Assembly (NCBI GenBank): GCA_040905145.1
Contig: JBBDSC010000140.1
Span: 1 to 33,256, forward strand
Origin: DATGMS01 sp040905145
Lineage (GTDB): Bacteria > Bacteroidota > Bacteroidia > Cytophagales > Cyclobacteriaceae
Direction of reading: 5' to 3'
DNA: 33,256 nt
Shown: one piece after another, positions 23,696 to 32,252 of the stretch
Layout: the number at the start of each line of letters is the position of its first letter
How positions within the stretch are numbered: position 1 is the first letter of the stretch
Position numbers and translations under genes: made by a program
The notes under the pieces: generated by a model
What the model was told of the DNA's origin: nothing
What the model saw: only the letters and a program-made list of their open reading frames with translations
Database searches by the model: none

Positions 23696-23926
23696 ACCCT
23701 TATCGCAGTCAGGGATATCATTTTGCAAATTGTCAATTTGGCATTTGTGGAGGTATGTTGAAAGGAACATGAGGTTAAATTGAACAAGATAATAGGCAAG
23801 ATTGAAGATGTGGGCATAAGGGAAGTGGTAAGCCGGGCAGCTACTAATCTCAAGGAGATTAATGATTTGAGGAATTCAATGGCAGTATCCAACCCACAAA
23901 GTACATGTTTCCCGCTCATAATATAG
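23696..23926 (+). pseudogene. 3' fragment of an unidentified gene, HEPN-like C-terminus
   Basis: A 76-codon frame directly after mnmE has no start and one internal TGA (23759-23761, probably from TGG). It reads, with coding-like composition, RDIILQIVNLAFVEV before the stop and KLNKIIGKIEDVGIREVVSR after it. The end, NLKEINDLRNSMAVSN, resembles the terminal RN-xxx-H helix of HEPN-type proteins with the histidine lost. I cannot name the family. The fragment ends beside the IS66 remnant, which may have cut it. Confidence 0.35.
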
Positions 23927-23956
23927 CGCATAGCTTTGCATAAAAACAAACGAGCT

Positions 23957-24242
23957 ATGGATAAGAGAGAAGAAATGGTCCTACTGATAGAGGGATTTTT
24001 AAAGAGCGGCCAGTCCCAGAAAGACTTCAGTGCCTCAAAAGGAATGGCATTCCATACATTCAATTATTGGTACAGGAAGCTGAAAAAAAAAACAGACGTC
24101 GGGCGGTTTTGTGCAGGTGGATATCCGCAGGTCCGGTCCCACTGCGGCACCGGAGTGGGAAGTGGTCTACCCCAACGGGGTCAAGCTGAAAGTACCGGCC
24201 ACTGACCTGTCGCTGCTGTCCCAACTGATCCGCCTTTACTGA
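23957..24242 (+). pseudogene. tnpA: IS66 accessory protein TnpA, frameshifted
   Basis: The first part (from ATG 23957) reads MDKREEMVLLIEGFLKSGQS and HTFNYWYRKLKKK, a helix-turn-helix as in IS66 TnpA. A run of ten A (24083-24092) then shifts the frame. The proper C-terminus EWEVVYPNGVKLKVP and LSLLSQLIRLY lies in the +1 frame and ends at the TGA that overlaps the tnpB ATG. Nine A would restore the frame. A simple indel is likely, although transcriptional slippage on A runs is used by some IS elements. Confidence 0.8.
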
Positions 24243-24530
24243 TGTTCAGCCTGGGCTCCTCCCACCGTTATTACCTCTACCGCTCCCCGGTCGACATGCG
24301 GAAGGGCTTTGACGGCCTGGGCGGACTGGTAAGGAACGCCATGGGCAAGGATCCTTCCTCGGGGGAGGTGTACGTGTTCCTCAACCGGAGCAGGAACCTT
24401 CTCAAGCTCCTGCACTGGGAGCACGGGGGCTTTGTGGTCTACTACAAGAGGCTCGAAAAGGGCACCTTCGTCCCTCCGGTGGCCGGCACAGACCCCTCGG
24501 GGATCCGCTGGCCGGAGCTGGTGATGATCG
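24242..24530 (+). pseudogene. tnpB: IS66 accessory protein TnpB, 3'-truncated
   Basis: The start reads SHRYYLYRSPVDMRKGFDGL, with FVVYYKRLEKGTF and WPELVMI further on. This is the TnpB (Orf2) protein of IS66 elements up to about residue 95 of roughly 115. The frame continues past the breakpoint into a foreign sequence, giving a chimeric 155-residue frame that ends at 24709. The C-terminal part of that frame comes from an alpha/beta hydrolase gene. TnpB is needed for IS66 transposition, so the element is dead. Confidence 0.85.
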
Positions 24531-25018
24531 GGTTGCTTGCTGCTGACAAGCGTCCTGATCTGTTCAAATCCTTGGTTATGATCGGGCCATCTCCCTGCTA
24601 TATTAATGATGGGGAATACTATGGGGATTTTCAAAGCGGGATATTGATGAGCTGGTTGAAACCTTGGAAAGTAATTACCTCGGTTGGTCAAGTTTTATCA
24701 CGCCTATAATTGTGGGGAATCCCGATAAACCGGAATTTTCGAAGGAACTGCACAACAGTTTTTGCAGAATGAATCCAAAAATCGCCATACATTTTGCTAA
24801 AGTGACCTTTTTAGGAGATAACCGTCATGATAGTGTCCACCCCTACCCTGATCATTCAATGTCATCCCGACATGATTGCTCCTGTACAAGTGGGCGAATA
24901 CGTTTATAAAAATTTACAAAACAGCAGTTTTATACAGCTTGATGCATCCGGACATTGTCCTCATCTTACTGCTCCGGAACAAACCATAAAGGCTATGAAA
25001 TCCTACCTGAAAATTTAA
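24524..25018 (+). pseudogene. RsbQ-like alpha/beta hydrolase, 5'-truncated and frameshifted
   Basis: From the junction onward the sequence reads MIGLLAADKRPDLFKSLVM and GPSPCYINDGEYYG, then SNYLGWSSFITPIIVGNPD and CRMNPKIAIHFAKVTFLGDN, then STPTLIIQCHPDMIAPVQVG and DASGHCPHLTAPEQT. This is the second half of an RsbQ-like hydrolase, including the catalytic Asp and His regions. The N-terminal half with the nucleophile serine (GHS) is lost. A base is missing in the G run at 24638-24640, and a second frameshift lies near 24830-24840. RsbQ works with a PAS protein (RsbP) in stress sensing in Bacillus, and the next fragment encodes a PAS kinase. Confidence 0.85.
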
Positions 25019-25020
25019 AA

Positions 25021-25879
25021 TTGGCACCGATCCATTACATAGAACATACGGAAGATCTTTATCAGAATGCCCCCTTCGGCTATTTATCCATGCTGATTCA
25101 TGGGGAGATTATTAATGTGAACAACACCTTGCTTAAGTGGCTCGATTTCAGCAGGGATGAAATTATAAGGCAAAAATCATTTCAGGATTTAATGGGGATC
25201 GGCGACAAAATTTACTATGAATCCTATTTGATGCCTTTGCAGATGCAGGGTGAAGTTTCCGAAATTAATCTTGAGCTTAGAGGGAGTTGACCTGATAGAA
25301 AGGGAAAACCTCATGATACCCGGGGAGTTCAGTGAGAAATTATTTTCAATGATTATAAGCAATACAAAGAGGATGAAAATGATGATTAATGATTTGCTTG
25401 AATATTCCCATATAAATGAAAAATCCACCGGGTTTGAACCGGTTCCGCTAAATGATATCTGCAGTCATGCCCTTGAGATGTTGGATGATGAGGTACAAAA
25501 AAATGAGGCTGTTTTTAATATTCCCGAATTACCCGTGGTGTTTGGGGTGAAAATCCAGTTAGTACGTCTGTTTCAGAATTTGTTTTCCAATGCCGTAAAA
25601 TACCGGTCAGAGGCCGCCCCGGTGGTTACTGTTTCATGGGAGAAAACAGGCAACTTCTTCACTATCCGGGTTAAAGACAACGGAATAGGATTTGAGCAAG
25701 CGTTTGAGCGCAAAATATTCGGGTTTATGGAGCGGTTGCATGCACCTGATTCCATAGCCGGGACAGGAATAGGTTTATCGGCCTGTAAACGGATCGTGGA
25801 AAAGCATGGCGGACAAATAGGGGTTGAATCAGCACCGGGAAAGGAAGCACATTTTATTTTACAATCCCGGAATGATTAA
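25021..25879 (+). pseudogene. PAS-domain histidine kinase, internally deleted
   Basis: From a probable TTG start at 25021, three bases after the hydrolase stop, the sequence reads YQNAPFGYLSMLIHGEIINV and SFQDLMGIGDKIYYESY, a PAS domain that breaks off near 25283. In another frame the rest follows: TKRMKMMINDLLEYSHI, the N-box FQNLFSNAVKYRSE, G1 VKDNGIGFE and G2 GTGIGLSACKRIVEKHGGQ. The end of PAS and the stretch that should hold the phosphorylated histidine are missing. Hydrolase and PAS kinase together would have formed a ligand- or energy-sensing pair. Both are non-functional here. Confidence 0.85.
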
Positions 25880-25957
25880 AAAATACAGTAAGGTGACTTC
25901 TCTGTTGGATCTGGCCTTTTGGTCCGACTGTGGTATTAGTCGAATGAAACGGGTGAA

Positions 25958-26227
25958 TTACAGATTAATGACATACAAAGCTTTTCCTTCCACACTATAT
26001 ATAATCTTGTAATGCCCTTCAACCAAGCAGCGATAAGAGCGGCTTACCGTTTTATCGGTCCCTTGAGATGATCCCGATTCGGGAAAAGTTTCCAATTGAC
26101 GGGTTCTCGCCAATATAGACCGCACAGCTTTTTTCGCCGCTTTTAGAGACTTTTCAGCTAGAAAATCCTAAATGGCTTCTAAATCGACTTCTTCACTGAT
26201 TAAACTTGCTTTCGAGGTAAAGTTATA
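25958..26227 (-). pseudogene. ParE/RelE-family toxin remnant with nonsense codon
   Basis: On the minus strand the sequence reads YNFTSKASLISEEVDLEAI, then TAG (26168-26170), then DFLAEKSLKAAKKAVRSIL, ARTRQLETFPESGS, YRCLVEGHYKIIYSVEGKAL and YVINL, then stop. Apart from the stop, which replaces a tryptophan expected in the IWDF motif, this is the ParE/RelE fold. Its C-terminus is also shortened after VINL. No start codon is visible and no antitoxin gene lies upstream (26228-26443 is empty of genes). The family makes gyrase inhibitors or ribosome-dependent ribonucleases; this copy is dead. Confidence 0.8.
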
Positions 26228-26325
26228 GAATGAAAAACAGAAAAAATTTCTTTGATCATGATGATTAACCTGGTATATTTAAATAGTGCTACACTGTCCT
26301 TGCCGTTTTTGGTGCATCTCATTTA

Positions 26326-26333
26326 TAGGTTTG
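26326..26333 (+). promoter_or_regulatory. Possible relic promoter of the SusC stub
   Basis: TAGGTTTG matches the -7 element TAnnTTTG about 110 bases before the stub's start codon. The upstream TTTG is at a poor distance (14 bases), so activity is doubtful. Confidence 0.3.
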
Positions 26334-26443
26334 CAACTGTTAAAATACAATCATGCATGCAGTTCCATCAATTTGTTTTTCTATTGTTTCCAAACCAAAT
26401 CGTTGGCTCATGAAATAGCTACTCTCTTACCTAAAAAAACACA

Positions 26444-26796
26444 ATGATTTTAAAACCAAACATGGTCAAGAAGCTTATTTATTGAATTTTTTGTTAACCA
26501 TTTTTCTCTGTGCCGAGGTAAAGGCTCAGGAAGAATATCAGGAATCTGCTTTGAGTTCCGAAGATGCAGCAGCTGTAAAACAGGCACAGGCGCATGATCT
26601 TCAGGAAAAGGTAAGCATAGACTATAGAAACACTTCGGCGGAAAACGTAATCCCTGCAAAGGAACAAACGAAGGCACAACAGGAAAGAAGGGTTACTGGA
26701 ACGGTAAAAGATGAAAACGGAGAGACCTTACCAGGCGTAACAATGGTACCTTCAACTTACTTTGATTCTCACTATTTCTTACTGTCACTTTACTAA
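26444..26796 (+). pseudogene. 5' stub of a SusC/RagA-family TonB-dependent receptor
   Basis: From ATG 26444 or 26462 a signal peptide begins (MVKKLIY), shifts frame near 26480 and continues LNFLLTIFLCAEVKAQEE. KVSIDYRNTSAENVI, the start of an STN domain, follows and then jumps to RRVTGTVKDENGETLPGVTM, the start of the CarboxypepD_reg-like domain. It ends after about 15 unrelated codons. Most of STN and all of the plug and barrel are missing. STN domains are found in receptors that signal to an anti-sigma factor, so this locus may once have had an ECF-regulated receptor next to the present SusC. Confidence 0.75.
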
Positions 26797-26942
26797 ACTC
26801 TCATCTAAAACCTCATAACCATGGAAAAATTGAACACTAGCTAGAAAAACCTCTACTTTCTCTGATCGATGGTGCATGTTTTTGAACTTGTGACATAATC
26901 CCGATCAATAAAATTATTAAGCAAACTAGCCAAAAAAAAATC

Positions 26943-29900
26943 ATGAAAATTAAAATACCAAAGAAAAAATTGGCCATATTGAAATACGCTTATTATCGCA
27001 ATTTGTTGCTAGGCATTGGTTTCAGCTTTCTTCTTGCTGGCCATGCAATGGCACAGGAGAACATAACAGTCTCTGGTCAAGTGATCTCAGAAGAAGATCA
27101 ATCAGGTCTTCCCGGTGCTTATGTAATGGTAAAAGGAACAAACCGGGGAACCGTAACTGACGTAGACGGAAATTATGCGATTGGGGTACCAGATGAAAAT
27201 GCAGTGCTGGTATTTAGTTCTGTGGGATATACAAGGCAAGAGGTCACGGTGGGAAGTCAAACCGAGATTGATATTGCCCTTAAAACAGATACGGAGTCCC
27301 TGCCAGAGGTCATTGTGGTTGGTTATGGAACCGTGAGAAGAAGTGATTTCACGGGTTCTGTCTCCAGTGTGACGCCGCAAGAACTCGTGGACAGGCCTGT
27401 CGTTAATATCGGACAAGCCCTGCAAAACAAAGTATCAGGGGTTCAGGTAGTTAAGCAAGGAGCTGGATATCCTGGCTCCAATCCATTGATTCGCATCAGG
27501 GGTACAAACTCAATTAATTCGAACAACGATCCTCTCTTTGTAGTCGATGGGATTGTGGGCGTGAATAATGCCCTGAGAAACATTAACCCACAGGATATTT
27601 TAACCATGGACATTCTAAAAGATGCTTCGGCCACCGCCATCTATGGTGCACGTGGGGCAAGTGGCGTTATCATTATCACCACCAAGCGTGGAGAGGTAGG
27701 CAAAGTAAGGGTCAATTATAACGGTTCAATGACCTTGGGAACGATGCAAAGACATAACTATACGGTTACGGCCGACCAATTTTTTTATCTCTATGAGCAG
27801 GCATTTACCAACACACCCAAGTATGGGACCCTCGATAGGACAAAGGATTTCAGAGGAGGCGAGGGGACAGGCCTCTCCTGGTCTGAAATGCCGCATTTGT
27901 TTGAGCAGGTTACCCAAGGAGATTACTTTATGGATCTGGTTGGGAATGACGGAAATTATTACAAACCAAGGTTTTATTCAAATTGGGAGGAGATAGCTTT
28001 CGATAATTCCTTATCCCATGACCAGTATATAGATGTAAGTGGGGGCTCGGAATTTGCAAAATACTCACTCGGCCTGGGGCACACCGATCAAGAAGGTCTT
28101 TTGATGGAATCTTACTACAAGCGTACGAATGCCCGATTTTCAACAGATATCGAATTGAGCAACTGGCTGGGTGTAAGCGCAAACATAATGTATTCCAGTG
28201 CCAAAAGTGCAAGAGGAGATGATCAACTCAGAACCGTCTCGGAGACATGGCCCATTTTGCCGATTAAATATCCCGATGACCCTGATGTGTATGGTATATA
28301 TGCAGGTAAATGGAGTACGGGAAGGGACTTTCCTGTTGGAGAGAACTGGAGAAATATAATGTATGTGATGAATCAGAGAGACGGATACTATCTTAACACA
28401 CAGTTAACGGGAGGTATAGTATTTAATGCTCAAATTACCCAGAGTTTAAGTTTTAAGTCTAATCTTTCGATAGATAACAGAAGTGAAGACAGTAGATGGT
28501 TTAACGGAAACTTCCAGGGCAACAGCAATTCGAGTGCCTATGGAAGTAATGAAAGGTGGTTTTATTGGCAAAACGAAAACTACTTTAACTACGATAGAAT
28601 AGTGGGAGACCATTCATATTCCGGTATGATCGGGCTTTCATGGTCTGAAACTGTCAATGATTGGGTGGAAGCCAGAGCATTTAATTTCCCATCCAACTTC
28701 TACAGTTACAATAATTTAGCGGCAGGCACGAATACACCACAAGCCAACTCTTCAAATCAAGAGAGTGCATTGAACTCGTACTTTGGGCGTGTCAACTATG
28801 CCTATCAAGACAAATATATGTTTACGGCAACGGGACGTATAGACGGATCTTCAAAGTTCGGCCCGAACGATAAATATGCTTTCTTTCCATCTGTTGGGGT
28901 GGGCTGGAGAATATCCAATGAAGATTTCATGACTGGTAACAGAGCAATCTCTAATCTTAAAATTCGCGCCAGTGCTGGTCAGACAGGCAACCAGGAGATT
29001 GGTAGTTTTGTAACCCAAAGGTACATCAATACAACCAACGTTATGTTTGGTGATGGCAGGCGCGCAGGTTTCTATCCCGGTTCTACGGGTAACCCCGACT
29101 TAAAATGGGAAACAACCACTCAGTGGGATATAGGGCTTGATATTGGCCTGTTCAATAACAGGGTCAATATCGTGGCTGATTATTACCATAAACTAACAGA
29201 GGATATGTTGTTTAATCTCCCATTACCAGAATCAACCGCACCTGGTAGTGCTTTTGTTAACTTCGGAGCAGTAGAAAACTCTGGGATCGAAGTGGAGTTA
29301 TCCACTACCAACATCCTAAGGGATAACTTCTCATGGGATACGCACCTAACAGTATCTGCCAATAAAAATGAAATTAAGAAACTTGGTCCCACTGGCGCTG
29401 ACGTTTACGTGGATACCGGGGCAGGTAATGCGACTTCAGTTTATCGTATTGGAGAACCCATAGGATCTTTCTTCGGACTCAACCGTATGGGTGTATACAG
29501 TACACAGGAAGCTGCATTGGCTGCACGTTATGGCAGGGTGCCCGGCGATTTGAAGTTTGAAGATGTAAACCAGGACGGAAAAATCGAATTGATTTCTGAT
29601 GGAGATATAATTGGTCAATCTTATCCTGAATTTTACGGTGGTTTCATCAATTCATTTAACTATAAGAATTTTGATGCGAACATAACCATACAATTTGTAG
29701 GCGGGGTTGATAAGGCAATCGTCCATGAGTCTGCGGAAGACCGTCAATTTGTGTCGGGTATGGTAAATAGAGTGTTGGATGCATGGCGTCCGGACCATCA
29801 AGAGGGTACTATGGTAGCTCAGGTTCGGGCTGGTAATGCAGGTGCTCGGTATGACTCATTCACTGACACCCACTCGATTTATAATGGAGCATTTATTAGG

Positions 29901-30128
29901 GGGCAGTCGGCATCCTTGGGCTATACATTTTCTGATATAATAGGGATAAACAGTTTGAGGGTTTATTACGCTATGGAAAATTTCTTCCTGATAACCGCGA
30001 TTGAATTGGAGGGGTATGATCCTGAAGGTAGTTCACTGGATAAATCGCGCTCCAATGTCCAAAATATCGACAAGTATCAATACCCTACTCCTACCAACTT
30101 CAGTTTAGGGGTTAATGTTAATTTCTAA
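26943..30128 (+). CDS. SusC/RagA-family TonB-linked outer-membrane receptor
   Basis: SusC proteins are 22-strand TonB-dependent barrels that import oligosaccharides or peptides together with a SusD lid. The 1061-residue product has a signal peptide ending near AMAQ (38) and a CarboxypepD_reg-like domain (about 42-117, TVSGQVISEEDQSGLPGAYV). The SusC hallmark LPEVIVVGYGTVRRSDFTGS leads into the plug (PLIRIRGTNSINSNNDPLFV, then DILKDASATAIYGARGASGV). The long barrel ends with FSLGVNVNF, the terminal aromatic that targets the barrel assembly machinery. There is no STN domain. SusD starts 19 bases downstream. The substrate cannot be inferred, as no enzyme gene is adjacent. Confidence 0.95.
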   Translation: MKIKIPKKKLAILKYAYYRNLLLGIGFSFLLAGHAMAQENITVSGQVISEEDQSGLPGAYVMVKGTNRGTVTDVDGNYAIGVPDENAVLVFSSVGYTRQEVTVGSQTEIDIALKTDTESLPEVIVVGYGTVRRSDFTGSVSSVTPQELVDRPVVNIGQALQNKVSGVQVVKQGAGYPGSNPLIRIRGTNSINSNNDPLFVVDGIVGVNNALRNINPQDILTMDILKDASATAIYGARGASGVIIITTKRGEVGKVRVNYNGSMTLGTMQRHNYTVTADQFFYLYEQAFTNTPKYGTLDRTKDFRGGEGTGLSWSEMPHLFEQVTQGDYFMDLVGNDGNYYKPRFYSNWEEIAFDNSLSHDQYIDVSGGSEFAKYSLGLGHTDQEGLLMESYYKRTNARFSTDIELSNWLGVSANIMYSSAKSARGDDQLRTVSETWPILPIKYPDDPDVYGIYAGKWSTGRDFPVGENWRNIMYVMNQRDGYYLNTQLTGGIVFNAQITQSLSFKSNLSIDNRSEDSRWFNGNFQGNSNSSAYGSNERWFYWQNENYFNYDRIVGDHSYSGMIGLSWSETVNDWVEARAFNFPSNFYSYNNLAAGTNTPQANSSNQESALNSYFGRVNYAYQDKYMFTATGRIDGSSKFGPNDKYAFFPSVGVGWRISNEDFMTGNRAISNLKIRASAGQTGNQEIGSFVTQRYINTTNVMFGDGRRAGFYPGSTGNPDLKWETTTQWDIGLDIGLFNNRVNIVADYYHKLTEDMLFNLPLPESTAPGSAFVNFGAVENSGIEVELSTTNILRDNFSWDTHLTVSANKNEIKKLGPTGADVYVDTGAGNATSVYRIGEPIGSFFGLNRMGVYSTQEAALAARYGRVPGDLKFEDVNQDGKIELISDGDIIGQSYPEFYGGFINSFNYKNFDANITIQFVGGVDKAIVHESAEDRQFVSGMVNRVLDAWRPDHQEGTMVAQVRAGNAGARYDSFTDTHSIYNGAFIRGQSASLGYTFSDIIGINSLRVYYAMENFFLITAIELEGYDPEGSSLDKSRSNVQNIDKYQYPTPTNFSLGVNVNF

Positions 30129-30147
30129 TTTATAAAGAATTTATGTG

Positions 30148-31758
30148 ATGAAATACCTAACAAATAACCTGAAAAGATCCACAATGTTTTTAGTGGTATT
30201 CTTAATTACCCTTAGTGGTTGCGAGGACTTTTTGAAGGAAGTGCCTACCAACGAACTTACCACTGAAGCTGATTTGACAGCTAGAGAGTACGGAGAACCC
30301 TTAGCTATTGGCGCTTACAGAATGCTGGCTGAATGGACCGGTGATGCCGGAGATTGGGGAAATAGATTGCCCAACACATTAGAGTTCCCCACAGGCGGAG
30401 CCTATACAGGTGAACCGCATGCCCAATTCGATAAATACTCGACGAATCAGGTGACTGGAAACCTGCTCAATAATTTTAACAATCAATGGAGAAATTGGTA
30501 TCGTGGTGTACAGGATGCTAACCTTGCACTGGACTTGCTTCCCGGTGTAGATCTCCCTGAATCAGTGTTGGCTCAATATCACGGAGAAGTGCGTGCCTTA
30601 CGAGCATTCTATTATTTTTGTATCGTTCGGTACTGGGGCGATGCAGTGTTGATCACAGAACCTCTTGAGAATGTGGGTGAAGCAGAGATGACACGTACCA
30701 GCCTCAAGCAAATATACGATGAGTTGATTATCCCGGATCTTGAATATGCGCTTGGAGTTGTTCCTGCCGGAAAATCGGCTAATGGACGTATAACGCAGGA
30801 TGTAGTCAGAGCAATTTTAGCCGATGTATACCTTACGGTATCCGGATATCCATATCAGGAAGTAGAGACTGATCCTCAAAAAGACTGGTGTGTGGAAGGA
30901 TTGTGGTCTAGGCAAGACTATCCTGTGATAAGTGCCAGTGCCACAGCCTTTTTACAAAAAGCCAAAGCCCAACTTGAGGAGTTGTACGGTATGTATTCGT
31001 TGGGGACTTATGATGATTTGCATGATCCGGCCATGAACAATCAGGGAGAAGCAATATTTCAAATACAGTATTCATCTGAAGCTGGATTCGAAAATGACAT
31101 ATTGCAACCTTCTCTACCGTTATTGACCAAAATTTCGAAGTCGGATGAGAACGGGTCATTTGTTCCTGCCCAAATCTATTACAATTCATATGCTCCCAAT
31201 GACAAACGAGCCATGGAGCGTCAGATGTTTTTCACCTGGGATACCAATATTGATGATGTAACGGATACAGTCCGGTTTACTCCGCACTTGTATAAATACT
31301 ACGATGAAGCAGCAGTAAAGTCAACTTTTGGTTCCGGGCTGAATTGGTCGCTTTACCGATATGCTGATATTTTATTAATGCTCACAGAAGTAAATTGGGC
31401 CTTGGGTGAAAGTCCTGCAGAAGTCGAGAAAGGGATTAATGAAGTAAGAGCAAGGGCCGGGTTAGCTCCTTTAAGTAACGTAACGCTCAAAGATATTCTT
31501 AGCGAACGTGCCTGGGAATTGGTATTTGAAAACAAGATGCTTTGGGATCAGCGGCGTACAAGAAAGTGCCTTGTGTATGGTGATGGAGGAATTTCAAGCA
31601 TTCAGAACTTCATAGGTCACCAGCCCCAGATTTTCAACTTTGACTTTACTCCACAGCATTTGTTATCTCCAATACCCGGACGGGAAATGATCAACAATGG
31701 GAAAATCCAGCAGAATTTCGGGTATTTGCCAGTACAAACTGGTAGTGTAGGGGAGTAA
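30148..31758 (+). CDS. SusD/RagB-family nutrient-binding lipoprotein
   Basis: This is the outer-membrane surface lipoprotein that caps the SusC barrel and binds substrate. From ATG 30148 (an in-frame GTG lies just before it) the product has 536 residues, a lipobox LSGC with C25 and then EDFLKEVPTNEL, the usual SusD start. The helical TPR-like core includes EVRALRAFYYFCIVRYWGDA, and the C-terminal part has SLYRYADILLMLTEVNWALG, EVRARAGLAPL and ERAWELVFENKMLWDQRRT. All of these are SusD family marks. It follows susC by 19 bases and is followed by a small lipoprotein gene after 27 bases. Confidence 0.95.
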   Translation: MKYLTNNLKRSTMFLVVFLITLSGCEDFLKEVPTNELTTEADLTAREYGEPLAIGAYRMLAEWTGDAGDWGNRLPNTLEFPTGGAYTGEPHAQFDKYSTNQVTGNLLNNFNNQWRNWYRGVQDANLALDLLPGVDLPESVLAQYHGEVRALRAFYYFCIVRYWGDAVLITEPLENVGEAEMTRTSLKQIYDELIIPDLEYALGVVPAGKSANGRITQDVVRAILADVYLTVSGYPYQEVETDPQKDWCVEGLWSRQDYPVISASATAFLQKAKAQLEELYGMYSLGTYDDLHDPAMNNQGEAIFQIQYSSEAGFENDILQPSLPLLTKISKSDENGSFVPAQIYYNSYAPNDKRAMERQMFFTWDTNIDDVTDTVRFTPHLYKYYDEAAVKSTFGSGLNWSLYRYADILLMLTEVNWALGESPAEVEKGINEVRARAGLAPLSNVTLKDILSERAWELVFENKMLWDQRRTRKCLVYGDGGISSIQNFIGHQPQIFNFDFTPQHLLSPIPGREMINNGKIQQNFGYLPVQTGSVGE

Positions 31759-31785
31759 AACGTGTAAATAATAAATTGAAAAAAC

Positions 31786-32229
31786 ATGAAAAATAAAAAT
31801 ATATTAACGATATCTTTCATAGTATCTTTTATACTAATGATGGGTTGTACCGAACAGCCGTATTTTGACATCCCACGGGATAATGATGGAAACGTGATAT
31901 TTACGGGAATTTCTGAAGTCACATCACCTGGTGTAACGACAACGGATGATGATTTCACCATCTTTGCATATTTCCCCAATTCAAAACCAGGTGATGTACT
32001 GGAAGCAGAGGTATTAAAAAACCAGGTGCCTCCATGGGATCCGGATGGGGCATTACAGTTATTGCCTTTGGAGGGGACCAAAAAAAGCGTGACGGTAGAA
32101 GACAATTTGGAAACTTCTGTTACATATACAAAGGCTGAAGCCGGTTTGGTTAATGTCGGCGATGCCGTAACCGTGGTATTTTCCGGAGCTACAGACTCAG
32201 GCATCATAGAGATCAGGCTTGAAGAATAG
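31786..32229 (+). CDS. Small surface lipoprotein of the SusCD unit, function unknown
   Basis: The 147-residue product has a lipoprotein signal (hydrophobic 6-19, MMGC with C21) followed by TEQPYFDIPRDNDGN. The rest is a single beta-rich domain of about 120 residues with alternating polar strands, resembling an Ig-like or small ligand-binding fold. Genes at this place in SusCD operons usually encode surface binding proteins (SusE/F-like in position, not in size). It is the last gene of the unit: a terminator follows 24 bases after the stop. Confidence 0.82.
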   Translation: MKNKNILTISFIVSFILMMGCTEQPYFDIPRDNDGNVIFTGISEVTSPGVTTTDDDFTIFAYFPNSKPGDVLEAEVLKNQVPPWDPDGALQLLPLEGTKKSVTVEDNLETSVTYTKAEAGLVNVGDAVTVVFSGATDSGIIEIRLEE

Positions 32230-32252
32230 TTAATTAAACTATCGGTTTTTTA

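Larger units (their letters stand above)
23940..24530 (+). mobile_element. IS66-family insertion sequence remnant
   Basis: The remnant contains the two accessory genes of an IS66 element in their usual overlapping order (tnpA, then tnpB), cut off inside tnpB. The tnpC transposase and the right end are missing. Its GC content, especially after 24100, is clearly higher than in flanking genes, suggesting recent foreign origin. I could not identify the left inverted repeat, so the left boundary is approximate. The right boundary is the junction at 24524-24530. Confidence 0.85.

Noticed and set aside
23656..24063. Minus-strand frame of 135 codons opposite the mnmE end and tnpA start
   Set aside because: It crosses the end of mnmE and the conserved tnpA reading on the other strand, so it is a shadow of both.
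26820..26850. ATG followed by a 7-codon frame (MEKLNTS) before susC
   Set aside because: It is too short to call. It may be the relic start of another receptor gene or chance.
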